This document shows, piece after piece, positions 34,991-46,483 of a stretch of DNA of 64,000 bases. This stretch comes from Gigaspora margarita (lineage: Eukaryota; Glomeromycota; Glomeromycetes; Diversisporales; Gigasporaceae), in contig WTPW01000371.1 in NCBI GenBank assembly GCA_009809945.1, positions 156,541 through 220,540 of the forward strand, given 5' to 3'. Numbering within the stretch: position 1 is the stretch's first letter; each line of letters begins with the position of its first letter. Made by a program: the position numbers and the translations under genes. The notes under the pieces were generated by a model, which was not told the origin of the DNA, did no database searches, and saw only the letters and a program-made list of their open reading frames with translations.

Positions 34991-35493
34991 ATAATGTAAT
35001 TTCTTTCTAAATATTTTGCACATATAAATTTGCTAATGTAATTTCTATTTCTTCTTTTTCAAAATTTACTATAAACCAATAGAATACAAAAAAGTGCCTT
35101 TTTTGTTTGCAGCAAAGATTTTAGCATCAGGCAATAATTTGTTGACTTTGTCTACAAATTGTTGAACATAAATAATGGCTTATGTTTATTCTTTTGACTT
35201 CAATTCCATTTCAATTTTGATGGTAATACATGGCAATGCATTCAATCATTATTCATGAATTTATGAAGCCTTAAATTCAACCTTTTAATCCAATAATACT
35301 TATATGCTCAATTAATGTCCTTCATCTTTACAAACTCTTAAATATAAATAAATATTTTTTGTTCATCCTTCCAACTTTAGTCGTGCAACAATTTCCAATA
35401 TTATATTTCAATTAACATTCTGTTATTTCTGCAGATTTTTGAATCTTATTGATAGTAGTGTTCAATACTTGAAAATAGATGTATAGTATAGAT

Positions 35494-35835
35494 TGGTTAT
35501 TTGAACTGAGAAAAAATTTGTTAATCAGTTAACCAAACTGAAATATTTGATACCAACTGATTGCAACCAATTAAGATTACTTCATGTTTTATTTTTGGGA
35601 ATTATCGGACTTTACTCAAATTTTTGCTTGATTTTTATGTTCATTTATTTTCTTTTTGGAACTTTTTGGAGCCTTTGTTCATTCCTGATATATATTATTT
35701 TAATTTTGTCAACCAATTACTGATTTTCAACCAGTTGTACGAGTCAACCGATTAAGCATTTGCTCAACTGGTTATCCAAAATTTAATCAGTTCAGGTCAG
35801 TTAACCGATAATAGCCCAATCGGTTCAAATCACTA
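35494..35835. mobile_element. hAT-like foldback element with CAGTTAACCGAT-motif arms, perfect TSD
   Basis: The left end TGGTTATTTGAACTG and minus-strand right end TAGTGATTTGAACCG are flanked by GTATAGAT on both sides (35486-35493, 35836-35843), a perfect 8-bp duplication. The arms carry CAGTTAACC(A/G)A(A/T), CAACCAATT, CAACTGGTTAT and related units. Length 342 bp. A 64-residue ORF in the middle is incidental. Confidence 0.8.
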
Positions 35836-35843
35836 GTATAGAT

Positions 35844-37078
35844 AGCCTAATTGATTATATAGTTTTATGTGTTAAAATTTTTATGTATAGTATATTAAAA
35901 ATTTTAAAATAATTTGAGTAATTTTTATGTATCATATTATTATAACATAGTAAACTGGCAGAACTACTATTATTTGATAATTTTTTTTTGAATATGATAT
36001 ACTAAGATTTTTTAAATTCATATATAGCATCCTGTGGTAGTATGGCTATTCTAGCTCGTGGAGAGTTATATAAACTATGAACTATTTGTTCATGATGAAA
36101 AAGCTCTTGTTTGTTTTTTTGAGGACACAATGAACAAACAATATGATTATTAGTGTTTTGTTGCTTTTTGGTGTATTCAGGTTTGATAAATTAAAAGACA
36201 AGTTTTTTTGGGACTAAGATTGCAAATATTTATCATTATGCATTTTAAAAAATAAGCTTTTAAAAAGAATTTAACTAAATATAGTATATTTATTACTATA
36301 ATATTTTTGGGGGACAATTTTTATGATTAACCAATCAAATAAATTAATTATAAAATTTTTTAGGGTACATATTTAAGGCCCAACTATGCCGATCAGCAGA
36401 TATGTATATAAAACCAAAGATGCGATAATATATGATAGTAAAAATAAGAATTTTCGATACAAAAATCAGTGACCCGATGAAAAATTGTATGCCTCTTTAC
36501 TAGACATTTAGTAATTTTCATTTTTTTTGTTAGCCTTTTTACTGGGTTGATGAAATGATAATCACTGATCGTCAATGACTTGAGCGAAATAAATCATTTC
36601 TAAATACATAATGATCACTAGACTAAGATAATATTGTTCACATTTAAAAACCCAATTATTTCTGGCATTATTTACTTAGAACAAAAGTAAAATTTAACTT
36701 TCTATTATTTTTCTATAAGTGCATGTCTTATGAAATGCCCCATAAATACACGTCTTCTCTTAGGCCTAAATAATATTATGTTATATATTTTTACCTCCCT
36801 AAATGTAATACCTCTAAGTACAAGTTTGGCTAAATTTTTATATATAGTCCCGTCATATTGCATTTAAAGAGGTCTGACTGTACAATTTTAAATAAAAAGG
36901 TCTAAATTTATGAAAAAAGTAATAATTATTTAAAGCTATACTTCCAAGTACTATTCAATAATTAAGATAGATGATTATTAAATTTTAACCACGAGAAATT
37001 ATTATTAGACATACTCAACTTGTTAAATTTTTTTATTTACTTTCAAATTTAGGACATTAAAATTTTTACAAAATCCAG
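35844..37078. other. Intergenic stretch downstream of the secreted-protein gene
   Basis: No gene is supported. A pogo-type right end (GCATTTAAAGAGGTCTGACTG followed by TA, 36860-36881) with a diverged partner near 36790 (TACCTCCCTAAATGTAATAC) may mark a short decayed element. Confidence 0.35.
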
Positions 37079-37106
37079 TGCCAAAGGCACAGGTCCCTAG
37101 TTAGTA
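37079..37106 (+). mobile_element. Helitron-like 3' terminus
   Basis: The stem-loop GTGCC-AAA-GGCAC (core of CAGTGCCAAAGGCAC) is followed by AGGTCC and then CTAG, with T as the next base. This is the hairpin-plus-CTRR|T pattern of Helitron 3' ends. The terminus stops only 26 bp past the stop codon side of the secreted-protein gene (37132). No matching 5' TC end or Rep/helicase coding was found, so the element's extent to the left is unknown. Confidence 0.4.
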
Positions 37107-37131
37107 ATAATACAAAATATTAACATCAAAT

Positions 37132-37725
37132 TTACAGAGAATTACAAATTGATTTCCAAGCATTATTACATGTCACATCAGCAGCAATTGCAGTATCAGT
37201 TTGAGCTCCAACAATATATTTAGCAATAGCCCCACATGCAAGTAAAACTAAGGGTTCTGCCTCTATAAATTCTATTAGTGCCAAATTACATTCCGCAGTA
37301 ATTGCACTAACTGTCGGATTTCCTAATAGTGATAGGTTTTTTACAACCCATTTACAAACATTGTCGAAATAAAATTCCAAAGTAGGATGATTGCAATGTC
37401 CAACACCAGAGTAATTAGAAATGACGCAATGTCCTTTATAACATTGACCGTCTCCAGGACAAGCAGTGTTACTCCCGCATGTACACGACCATGTTGTCAA
37501 ATTTGTATCGCATTTTTGATTCTGAGTAACCGTTGTATCAAACGGACAATCGTTATCATGATGACACCCATAAATACATTGCCCATACGTTGATGGTGCA
37601 CTTGAGCATACGAATCCAAGACCGCATAAATAATCATTATTATCACCCACTTGGCACGAGAAAGTCAAAGATGCAAAATTAAATAGGATGATAAGAAAAA
37701 AACATGTGGGATATTGTTTATGCAT
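37132..37725 (-). CDS. Secreted cysteine-rich protein, candidate effector
   Basis: An intact 197-residue single-exon frame from ATG at 37725. Residues 1-23 form a classical signal peptide (basic MHKQ start, hydrophobic CFFLIILFNFASLTFS, then cleavage before CQ). The mature part has 18 cysteines, 13 of them between residues 24 and 125 in closely spaced pairs (CGLGFVC, CIYGC, CTCGSNTACPGDGQC), as in small disulfide-rich secreted proteins. The C-terminal third is helical and hydrophobic with four more cysteines. There are Asn-glycosylation sites at NLT, NYS and NLS. An A+T TATA-like stretch (ATATAAATATAA) lies about 70 bp upstream. Family and role are not recognised; secretion is well supported, and an effector function is inference. 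The gene sits in the centre of a MULE composite and next to a Helitron-like end, yet is unbroken. Confidence 0.8.
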   Translation of the reverse strand: MHKQYPTCFFLIILFNFASLTFSCQVGDNNDYLCGLGFVCSSAPSTYGQCIYGCHHDNDCPFDTTVTQNQKCDTNLTTWSCTCGSNTACPGDGQCYKGHCVISNYSGVGHCNHPTLEFYFDNVCKWVVKNLSLLGNPTVSAITAECNLALIEFIEAEPLVLLACGAIAKYIVGAQTDTAIAADVTCNNAWKSICNSL

Positions 37726-38219
37726 TTTGGAGAATGATTAATCATAAAAATATATGCTCCAGTTTTTTTTTGAAAATATACCGTAGGGATTATATTTATA
37801 TTTACATTAAATGTAAACAGTTGACCAATTAAAATGATTATGGTATTTGATATAATCATACGATTCAATATCATATGATACGATAAAGTAATCGTGGGTT
37901 TTATCATCAGTTATTATAATAGTTGTGCGGTCACTTCATTTTACCATTTGATTAGTTACAGATATATATTCTTAGTAATTATCATTTGACATGATGTCGA
38001 AATTATTGTCTGACGTCTTTGCTTATTTAATATCTCGTGTATTTGTGCACTTGTACAAGTTGTATAAGGGATATCTTTGTTGCACAGTGCAGAGGCTTAA
38101 AGACGATAATAAATTGCTATTTTTAATTTGGTCAAAAAATAAATATAGCAGGTGGCATGATAAATATGACATGACTAATTTTTAATAATTTGATATCAAA
38201 AAGAACCTTTTTAAGAATT
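37726..38219. other. 5' flank of the secreted-protein gene
   Basis: It contains the likely promoter of the minus-strand gene. A plus-strand ORF of 64 residues (37991-38185) has fairly balanced composition but no recognisable domain. It is recorded here rather than called as a gene. Confidence 0.35.
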
Positions 38220-38760
38220 CTTTTTAATGAAATACAAAAACTCAGTGCTTAGGTAAGATTAGCTTAAGTAAAAATATGAATAATATAAACGAAATAAATT
38301 TAATTTTTGACAATCTTTTATATAGTATTCAGATCTCGTCTACCTAGCCTCTTTGCAAAACAATCTTTTATAAAGCGTAAACCAAATATATGTTCTAAAA
38401 TAAAATTTATATTATATAATTCAAAATAATTAAATATGTTATATACTTTAATACTTACTAAGAATATCTTTAGATATAAGATTAATACAATGCACAACAC
38501 AATTTAAATTTAAAAATTTTGATATAATTTATGAACAATTTGTCAAGCAAGTTTCATGTTATTAGCATTATCAGTTACAATTGTTGCAAATTTATTATCA
38601 CTAATTTCACTTATAACATTATTAATTTTGTTTGAAAGAGATTTTGGAGTATGTAAATTTAAAGAAAATCATATAATGAATATAAGGACTTATTATGCAT
38701 AGGTGTTAAAATAACAAAACTATAGAATAAGATTCTATTAGGTGATGTCTACCCATCAAG
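38220..38760 (-). pseudogene. hAT transposase fragment
   Basis: Read from 38760 on the minus strand, the frame gives LDGWTSPNRILFYSFVILTP, then YSLYDFLLNLHTPKSLSNKI and ISDNKFATIVTDNANNMKLA. These form the characteristic first catalytic-Asp segment of fungal hAT transposases (the DUF659-type region). Stops and frameshifts follow, with CIVLILYLKIF and FGLRFIKDC fragments to about 38300. The upstream part is missing: the element at 38764-38923 begins 4 bp away. Confidence 0.6.
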
Positions 38761-38763
38761 TAC

Positions 38764-38923
38764 TAGTGTTTCGGGCGAAATTTCCGAAATATGTTTCGCC
38801 CAAAGCCTGAAAATCCGATAATTCCGAAACTGGCGAAATATCCAAACCTGGCGAAATGTCCGAAACCTGACGAAATGTCCGAAAATTGGCGAAACCGAAA
38901 TTTGGCGAAAGTTCCGAAATCTA
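38764..38923. mobile_element. TAG-ended element made of CTGGCGAAATGTCCGAAAC units
   Basis: The left end TAGTGTTTCGGGCGAAA and minus-strand right end TAGATTTCGGAACTTTCGCC match. The 160-bp body is a near-continuous tandem of about eight 19-20-bp units, (C)TGGCGAAAT(G/A)TCC(G/A)AAAC. It interrupts or abuts a hAT transposase fragment. No 8-bp duplication was identified. Confidence 0.55.
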
Positions 38924-39327
38924 ATATTAGAAATTTTATTGGAAAAAATACCTAGAGCGTGGTAGTGAAATGGAGCATGACACTTATATATATCCGCAAT
39001 ATGCGATCATTTCCTTTATTTGTTAAGTAATTTTTGCAAATCCTAATTCTAATAAACTTAACTATTATTTTATGTATTTTTAAAATTTTTATCTTTATAA
39101 ATTTTATTTTATATTTTAAATTTTATAAATTTTATTTTTTTATAGAGATATATAGTTAAGATTTTTCCTTTTATTTTAAATTATGTATATTTTTTTATCT
39201 TAACTATAAATTTTAAATAAATATTTTATTAAATTATAAGGTAGATATACCTAATTTGACGCAGTGCCTAATTTGACGTATCGACGATATCCTGCGAACT
39301 ATCGATCAGAATCACGTGTTTTTGGCA

Positions 39328-39909
39328 CCGTTCGATTCGTCTCGCCGAAACGAGTCGAACGGTACCAAAATCACGCGATTCTAATCAATAGTTCGCAAGT
39401 TATCACTATAACCAAAATTAGCTATCCAAGACAAATTTTAACATTAATATAAAATAGCGAATAACATTTGTTATATCGGTCCAGTTGCGATGATTTTGCC
39501 ACCAAAAAGACCGCCTCAGAGAGACGATTCCAACGAATCCAAAATCGCTAAAATCCAATCACGGGGTCACAAGATCATTAGGGTTTTCGTATCATTTTTG
39601 ATGAAAATCGATTAATTAAATAAATCTATTTCATCAAAAATGATACGAAAACCCTAATAATCTTGTGACCCCGTGATTAGATTTTAGCGATTTTGGATTC
39701 GTTGGAATCGTCTCTCTGAGGCGGTCTTTTTGGTGGCAAAATCATCGCAATTGGACCGATATATCAAACGTTATTCGCTATTTATATTAATTTTAAAATT
39801 TGTCTTGGATAGCTAATTTTGGTTAAATAGTGATAACTTGCGAACTATCGATCAGAATCGCGTGATTTTGGTACCATTTGACTCGTCTCGGCGAGACGAA
39901 TCGAATGGA
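39328..39909. repeat. Long palindrome cut by the MULE 5' end
   Basis: Arms 39328-39606 and 39629-39909 are inverted copies with few differences, around a 22-bp A+T loop. Near the outer ends each arm contains a smaller hairpin (GCGAACTATCGATCAGAATC...GATTCTAATCAATAGTTCGC; 39294-39393 is complete). The partner of 39294-39327 should lie to the right of 39909 but is replaced by the MULE terminal repeat starting at 39910. A diverged relative lies within 44508-44810. Confidence 0.85.
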
Positions 39910-41439
39910 ACAGGGACAGTATGCAGTACATATTTTCTGAGTCACTTGAGGTAGATTACTTTTTGTCACGTAATTATCACCTGCAGATCACGATTTTATC
40001 ACATATCCATAATTAATTAAAAATGCAATTTAGCGATGTAAACTTATTTTTAAAAATGTTATAATAATTTTATATAATGTCTGCAATAATTTAATATTTT
40101 AGCGTAAATATATTAGGATATATAAAATTAATTTTTTCCTGTTTCATTACCCGGCCAGATAAGTTTTTGTAAAATTTTTATACAAAATCTTATAAACTAC
40201 TTACTATTAATATTTCCAAATGAGTTTTTTGATATTTTTCTAGAAAAAAAAAAAACATAGAAGATTTTTATAATCGAAAATTAAAAGCTGGGAGGGCGGG
40301 CGGGCCAATTTTAGAATTCTATGCTGTAAGAAACAATTATTTAACTTTGTAAGTACTTATGAGTCACTATTCATAATGCATAGTAATTAAATTATTTTTA
40401 ATATGCTATTACTGTAATAAATCTATTTCAATCTAAAACTAACGGTTAATTGATATCTGCACATAATAATATTAAAACTCAATTTGCTTGGAATATGGAT
40501 TATAACATATTTCATTAACAACTTTATTAAATAAATCCTGCAAATAGTCTAGAATCCTTATATACAATTGAGTAGCATCATTGGATATTTGAGTAGTATC
40601 TAGTGAATTATTGATTTTTTCTGGCTGTTTCACAAACAGGTTTTAAAAGATATACTGAAAAATTAATTGCAATTAAATTTATTATAAATATAAACAATTC
40701 AGTTAAAATTATTATCAAAAAAATTAAACCAATTAATTAGCAATTTAATTTCTAATGCCAATCAAATTATGACTGTAATTAAATAAGTTCAAAAAAATGC
40801 ACAAAATCAATTAACCAATAGCCTAATTGAAAAATTAATTTATTAGTTGAACATGTTGAAAAATACAAGCTGCAATAATTTCAATAAGATGATTGACTTA
40901 TCTTTATTATGAAATCATATCTTACAACGATTTTCACAAGCATTAATAATTCAATTGGCCAAAGTAGATACATGAAAAGCTTAGTGACTTCTGCCAAAAA
41001 ATATGCAGCTATATTTCACATGTAATTTTTGGATAGTTTGATATATTCTAAGTAAATATATAGTATGTGGATCTAATATGCTTATCCACACTATTAAACA
41101 GATAAAACTTCTGTATAGATCTGATAAAACTCTCACGTGGATCTGATAAAATTAATCAACGTATAATTCTGTTAATATGGGATATATAAAAAGTTCATGT
41201 AATACAATTATTCTAAAACTCAACGTGAAGCTTAAAATTTTTAAAAATAAAGATATTTTTATTATTTAATAGCACTTATAACAAACATAATCATTGATTA
41301 TTAATATAATAAAGTATTTAATCTTCAAGAAATTTAAATATAAATATCTCTATTGTTCACTTTTAGTTTTGTTAAAGTTTTATTTTAATCTTTTCTTAGT
41401 TTTTATAGTTAGCTTTGCTCTTTTAAATTTTCTACAAAA

Positions 41440-43625
41440 ATGAATAAATGTTCTTCCTGTAGTCATCATTATCTACTAGATCTTTTATCTATAAAGGAAA
41501 AGCTAATAAAATGTGTTCAAATTGCCTTATTTCTAAAGCTGAAAAAAAGAAGAAAATTAGAAAATAATGAAACTGAAACTACTATAGAAACAATCCCATC
41601 ACATACTCTTTGTGATTATGTAGCAAAACTAATTTCCAATACTGAAAATACTAATAAAATTTCATTTGAAATACATATTGACCTTACTAATGATATGTTT
41701 TCAATAGCAACATTCGATGATCTTAAATCAATTGTAAAATTAATTATAGATAAAATTGAGGAAGGTGATGATTATGTCTGGTCAGCTACAATGGCACCAC
41801 ATATCTCAGTTCAGTTTAGTAATATTGCCACATATTATTTTGCATGTTCTCAATGCTATGAATTGGAGCGAGAATATAAGCAATCAAATTGAAAAAGAAT
41901 TGTTAGATTTGATTGCCATGGCAAATTGACCATTCATATTGATGTATCTGCAATAGAAGCAATAATAAAACTTTATCATAACATTCTTCATGAAAAACCA
42001 GAAAATATCTCAACTCCAGAAGAAATTAAACAAGAAATTCATGCAAATCTTCATCAAGATCCAGTTCAAATTCGAACCATACTCTGCAATAAATTTGATA
42101 TTTTAAGTATTACTGCCAAACAAATTCATTATTGGTGGTCAACATTTGCACAAGATTCATACAAAATGGATGATAACTATATTATTTTATTGCATATCTT
42201 TCTCAAAACAAATTGTGCATCAGGTTGCAAAATCTGTTTTGAATTAATGACAGATAAAGTAACTGCATTATGCTTTATAACATGCCTTATTCTATCTGCA
42301 TCAGAAGTTTATTGTGATGCAACAAATCAAACTGTGAAAGGTCAGTTTGAATTCTATAGTCTAATTGGCAATATAAAAGGTGCTGGATTCCTACTAGTAT
42401 ATCTAATACTAAATACTATAAATGCCCAAGAAAAAGAATCACCAGAGTATTTAAAAACAAATGCCCTTGCCAGCTTTTTTAATTCAGTTCGAAGCTATGG
42501 AATAAATCCAACTTATTCTACACGGATAAAGATTTTGCTGAGATAAATGCAGCAAAAGAAGCATGGCCAAATGCTGATATACAATTATGTCAATGGCATA
42601 TTGATCGAGCAATAATGGAAAAATTAAAAAGTAAAAAAAGGATACAATATATAAGGTATCAGCCTGAAGAAGCTACTAATGAGTTCGATTTTATTAGCCC
42701 TGATTTTATTTCAGATTTAAAAAATACTAAGCCAGAATATTATCAAGTTTGCTTGTTAAATCTATAAAAAGATATTATAAATATTATTAAAAAACATTTT
42801 AATATGCACCCAAAAATACCTGTTAATGCTTATGGTAAATTTTTAATACCTAAAGAAATTAGAGATGATGCAGTGTGTAAAATATATGATTTTTATGTTA
42901 AAAACAACCTTGTATTATTATGGTCGTATTTATGGTCTTCATAGTATAAAAAGTCTCAATAGTGTTCTGGGCCCATTCAATGCAAGTGACAATACCTATT
43001 GAAAAAACCAATATAATGATTGAATTGCACTAGAAAGTGCTCAAATATTGTTATCTCCATCATTTTAACTGACTATGATTAGATTACCTTATATGAATTA
43101 TTTGTTCATGTGTTTTACCTGATAAGACTACCCATTTTCAACAAATAAGTCTTGGCTGAACAACACCAAAGTGGATTGATGAATTTAAAAAAAGTTGGAA
43201 CCAACTTGCTACAAAGCCAATTGCTGATAGTATAGAAGAACATTATGCAATTAATTTGGATTACTGGATATGTAGCTGTCCCTCATTTTTATATAGTCAC
43301 TTCCTTATTTGCAAGTTTCTAATTCACCATGCAATTGAAAAAGTGAAGTTGCAAAGTCCAGAAGAAATCTGACTTCTTAACAATAATTTTAAAAGACGAA
43401 CAGATTATCTGTTTCTTATTTGAAATAGTAGTAAACCAAAAGAAATTCTTACCCTGAATTTGGATTTACAGTTGCAATCCAATATGGCTTTTTTTGCTGA
43501 TAGTGATGATGAAAATGCCAATTCAGAGCTTTATCAATAGTGTAAAGTTAAGGTAGTTGCGCTAGAGTATTTATCAAATCATTTTAGAGAGGAGTTCTCT
43601 CTTAATAATTTATAACATGTAAGAA
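41440..43625 (+). pseudogene. MULE transposase remnant (copy B)
   Basis: This is a Mutator-like transposase in three main pieces. 41440-41892 is the N-terminus, with KCSSCSH and, shifted one base, MCSNC: a CxxC...CxxC zinc region. 41893-42546, in the same frame after one stop, holds the start of the DDE core (YCDATNQTVKGQFEFYSL, first Asp). After a frameshift, YTDKDFAEINAAKEAWP (second Asp) and the MULE hallmark CQWHIDRAI follow (42520-42620). Further on, PKIPVNAYGKFLIPKEIRDD and, near 43270, CSCPSFLYSHFLICKF resemble a SWIM zinc finger with its last Cys-x-His damaged. The reading frames are broken at several points, so the protein is not functional as it stands. Copy A carries the same regions in inverted orientation. 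Confidence 0.7.
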
Positions 43626-43630
43626 ATGTA

Positions 43631-45084
43631 CAGTCAGACCTCTCTATAATCACAAGTTGGTTGCACTAGGACCCCGAATAATCTATGTGAGGTTATATTT
43701 GAGGATCATAGTAAAAATTTTTTCTGTTAGCAGTTCTACTTTGGTATATATCAGCTACATTTCAAATATCAGATACCAACTTTGGTATCAGTTCCCAATT
43801 TTCGAAATGTAAGCTTTCAAAAAAAAAATTTTGAACAACACTCTCTAAAAAAAAAAAAAAAATAAAAAAAATAAAAAAAACGGAACTGATGCTCTCTAAA
43901 AAAAAAAAAATAAAAAATAAAAAAGTGTAACCGACGCTCNNNNNNNNNNNNNNNNNNNNNNNNNNNNNNNNNNNNNNNNNNNNNNNNNNNNNNNNNNNNN
44001 NNNNNNNNNNNNNNNNNNNNNNNNNNNNNNNNNNNNNNNNNNNNNNNNNNNNNNNNNNNNNNNNNNNNNNNNNNNNNNNNNNNNNNNNNNNNNNNNNNNN
44101 NNNNNNNNNNNNNNNNNNNNNNNNNNNNTCTAAAAAAAAAAAAAAAAAAAAAAAAATCGAACCCGACACTCACCATTCCCATTACCACTTTTCAAATATA
44201 ACATTTGAAAAAATTACCCTGTTACCATTTTTTCAAATATACTCATTTTGCCCATTATCCGTTTTCAAATGTAACCTTTTTACCCAATACCTACTTTTCA
44301 AATATAACCTTTTAAAAAAAATGGCCCTCTGTTAGCAATTTTTCAAATATGACATTACATAGATTGTTCGGGGTCCTGTTGCACCCTATTTTGGTGATTA
44401 TATAGAGGTGTGACTATAAATAAAATACCTTGTCATGGTCACATGACCAAAGCCCAATATGTGCGCATATTTGAAATACTATTAAAAAATTTAAAATGTT
44501 TAATAGTAAATAACTTTTGATCCATTGGCCCAATTTGGATAAAATGATTACTAGAGTGTTGGACTCAATGAGACAATTCTAAAGAGTCTAAACTAGTTAT
44601 AAATGCTAAGATCATTAAGGATTTTTTACTTAGATATTTAAATTTTATCAATTCTTAAACATATAAAGTAAAACAAATTCTTAACGATCACAGAAGCTTG
44701 TGATTAGATTTTAACGATCTTGGGCTTATTAGAATTGTCTCATCGAGACGAACATTTTGGTAGTTGTTTCATCCAAATCGGGCCACTGGATCAATAGTTA
44801 TTTGCTATCAAACCTTTAAGAATTTTTAATAAAAATTTTAAATAACCATGACTATGAATATTGGCCAATCTGATGTTATAATCCTTATTTCGTCAAAATT
44901 TGTGATTATAATAAGGGTTTTATTAATAAAATTGATAAAAAAATCAAATTTTATTTGTGCTAGTGATTATAGGTGATTTGTGACTATAATGAGGTTTTTT
45001 ACTATATTTAAGTTTGTTGCACAATATTAGGTGCTTATATAGAGGTGTGACTATATGGGGTGTGACTATAGAGAGGGCTGACTA
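43631..45084. mobile_element. pogo/Tc1-like non-autonomous element in MULE copy B
   Basis: It begins CAGTCAGACCTCTCTATAAT just after TA and ends in the inverse (TATAGAGAGGGCTGACT). MULE copy A has the uninterrupted site (AAATGTAGTTACTAAT on the corresponding strand), so the insertion is certain; the right-hand TA now reads CA. Contents: A-rich tandem units with GACGCTCTCTA (43830-44160, including the assembly gap), about 40-bp units of TTTTCAAATATAACC (44190-44350), and a diverged palindrome (44508-44810) related to 39328-39909. Length about 1454 bp including the gap. Confidence 0.8.
43940..44128. other. Assembly gap (Ns)
   Basis: 189 undetermined bases lie within an A-rich tandem array. Both sides carry CTCTCTAAAAAAAA units, so the gap is probably unresolved copies of that repeat. 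Two ORFs reported across it are meaningless. Single undetermined bases also occur at 58390 and 59796. Confidence 0.95.
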
Positions 45085-46109
45085 CAGTTACTAATATGGA
45101 CTGGGTATTTACTATGATAAATGACATAAAGTCATTATAGCTTAATTTAAAGCATGGTAATACTTGGAGTGCAAAGCCGTGAACTATGGTTTTGCAATAA
45201 TTATTGCATTCAATAAATTTTTAATTACAAGAAAATAGTTATACTATTTCGACCATTCTACTTAAAGTCTATATCACTCAACTATAAATAATAGCATATA
45301 GGATAGTTAGATTTTTCATTTCATTTGTATGTAAATTTAATTAATACATAAAATTAAACTAATAAAACAATAGTACAATATCTTGAAAGAATAGAATATA
45401 GTATTTAATTCTAATTATAAAAATTTTTATACCAAATTGTTATTAATACCGTGATAGCAATAATTCAGAAAACAACTACCAATAATCTGTTTTAACTCAT
45501 TGTACATTGTGATGGTATAAAGTCACATTGATTTTCTTTTTCTATTATTATTCTATCCAGATTGGCATTTTTAGACATCTCTTTTTAGTCAATATATAAG
45601 AATTGACATAACTCCCAAATATAGTTCTATAGTCTCTTAGTTTCTTAGTATAGTAAACAAAATTACCTGTTTCACCTAGTTTGAAGAGTTGATAAATTCA
45701 ATTTATACAATATATCAAATTTACGCAAGTATGTAAGTAGAATTAGTGCAGTCAAGTAAAAGTATAAATATGATATCTTTTGTCTTCAAGTTTTGCAGCT
45801 TGTGAGCTCAAAGTCTTTAAAGCAAGAACTCAGTAGAGTTCAAAGCTTTAGAGTACAATATTGTAGAGTAATAACCTTCAAAATTAGAGTAGAAGTGTTA
45901 TTATTGGTAATTATCCCTGCTAGACATTTGAATAAACTGATTATTATAAACCAATAACCTTCCAATAAGTGAATTCATATTAGTCTACCTTATAATTAGA
46001 GTCTCATGACATAATTTAGAGCTCTATTTTGACTCTAGTTACTCGGACCAAGTCTATCCATGCCTCAATGGAAGCTTTACCATTATTAGGATTTGAATAG
46101 GGTAGTTAA

Positions 46110-46483
46110 TTGCCAATCCGGATAAGATCAGCACTATTTCTATATTTAGAATTGGGGCAAAACAAATATATAAACAAGGTAGTACGAAATCTAGATCAGG
46201 CCTGTATATATAAAATTTTTATATGATTTAAAGAATTCTAAAGACGTTTTTACTTATATCTTCTTATCTACAAGTTCGATTTTAATGAAATTTTGGTGGT
46301 AGACGCACAAGAACCTGCTCTACAACTTTACTTAGAGCCAAAAATAATATTTACTTAGTATAAAAAAAAATGTTTATTAGGCCTAAAGCAGATTTACTAA
46401 TATATTGTTTATATATTTGTTTATCCCCAATTCCAAATATAGTAATAATATAGTTATAGTGCCGATCTTATCCAGATTGGTAA
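46110..46483. mobile_element. TTAA-flanked MITE in MULE copy B
   Basis: Ends TTGCCAATCCGGATAAGATC and minus-strand TTACCAATCTGGATAAGATC are flanked by TTAA on both sides (46106-46109, 46484-46487). MULE copy A has the empty site with a single TTAA (AGTTAAGTTGATTT on the matching strand, near 30583). A TTAA target is typical of piggyBac, but the ends do not start with the usual CCC, so the superfamily is left open. 374 bp, non-coding. Confidence 0.8.

Noticed and set aside
43762..44188. Two ORFs of 123-135 residues
   Set aside because: They are read across undetermined bases and poly-A tracts.
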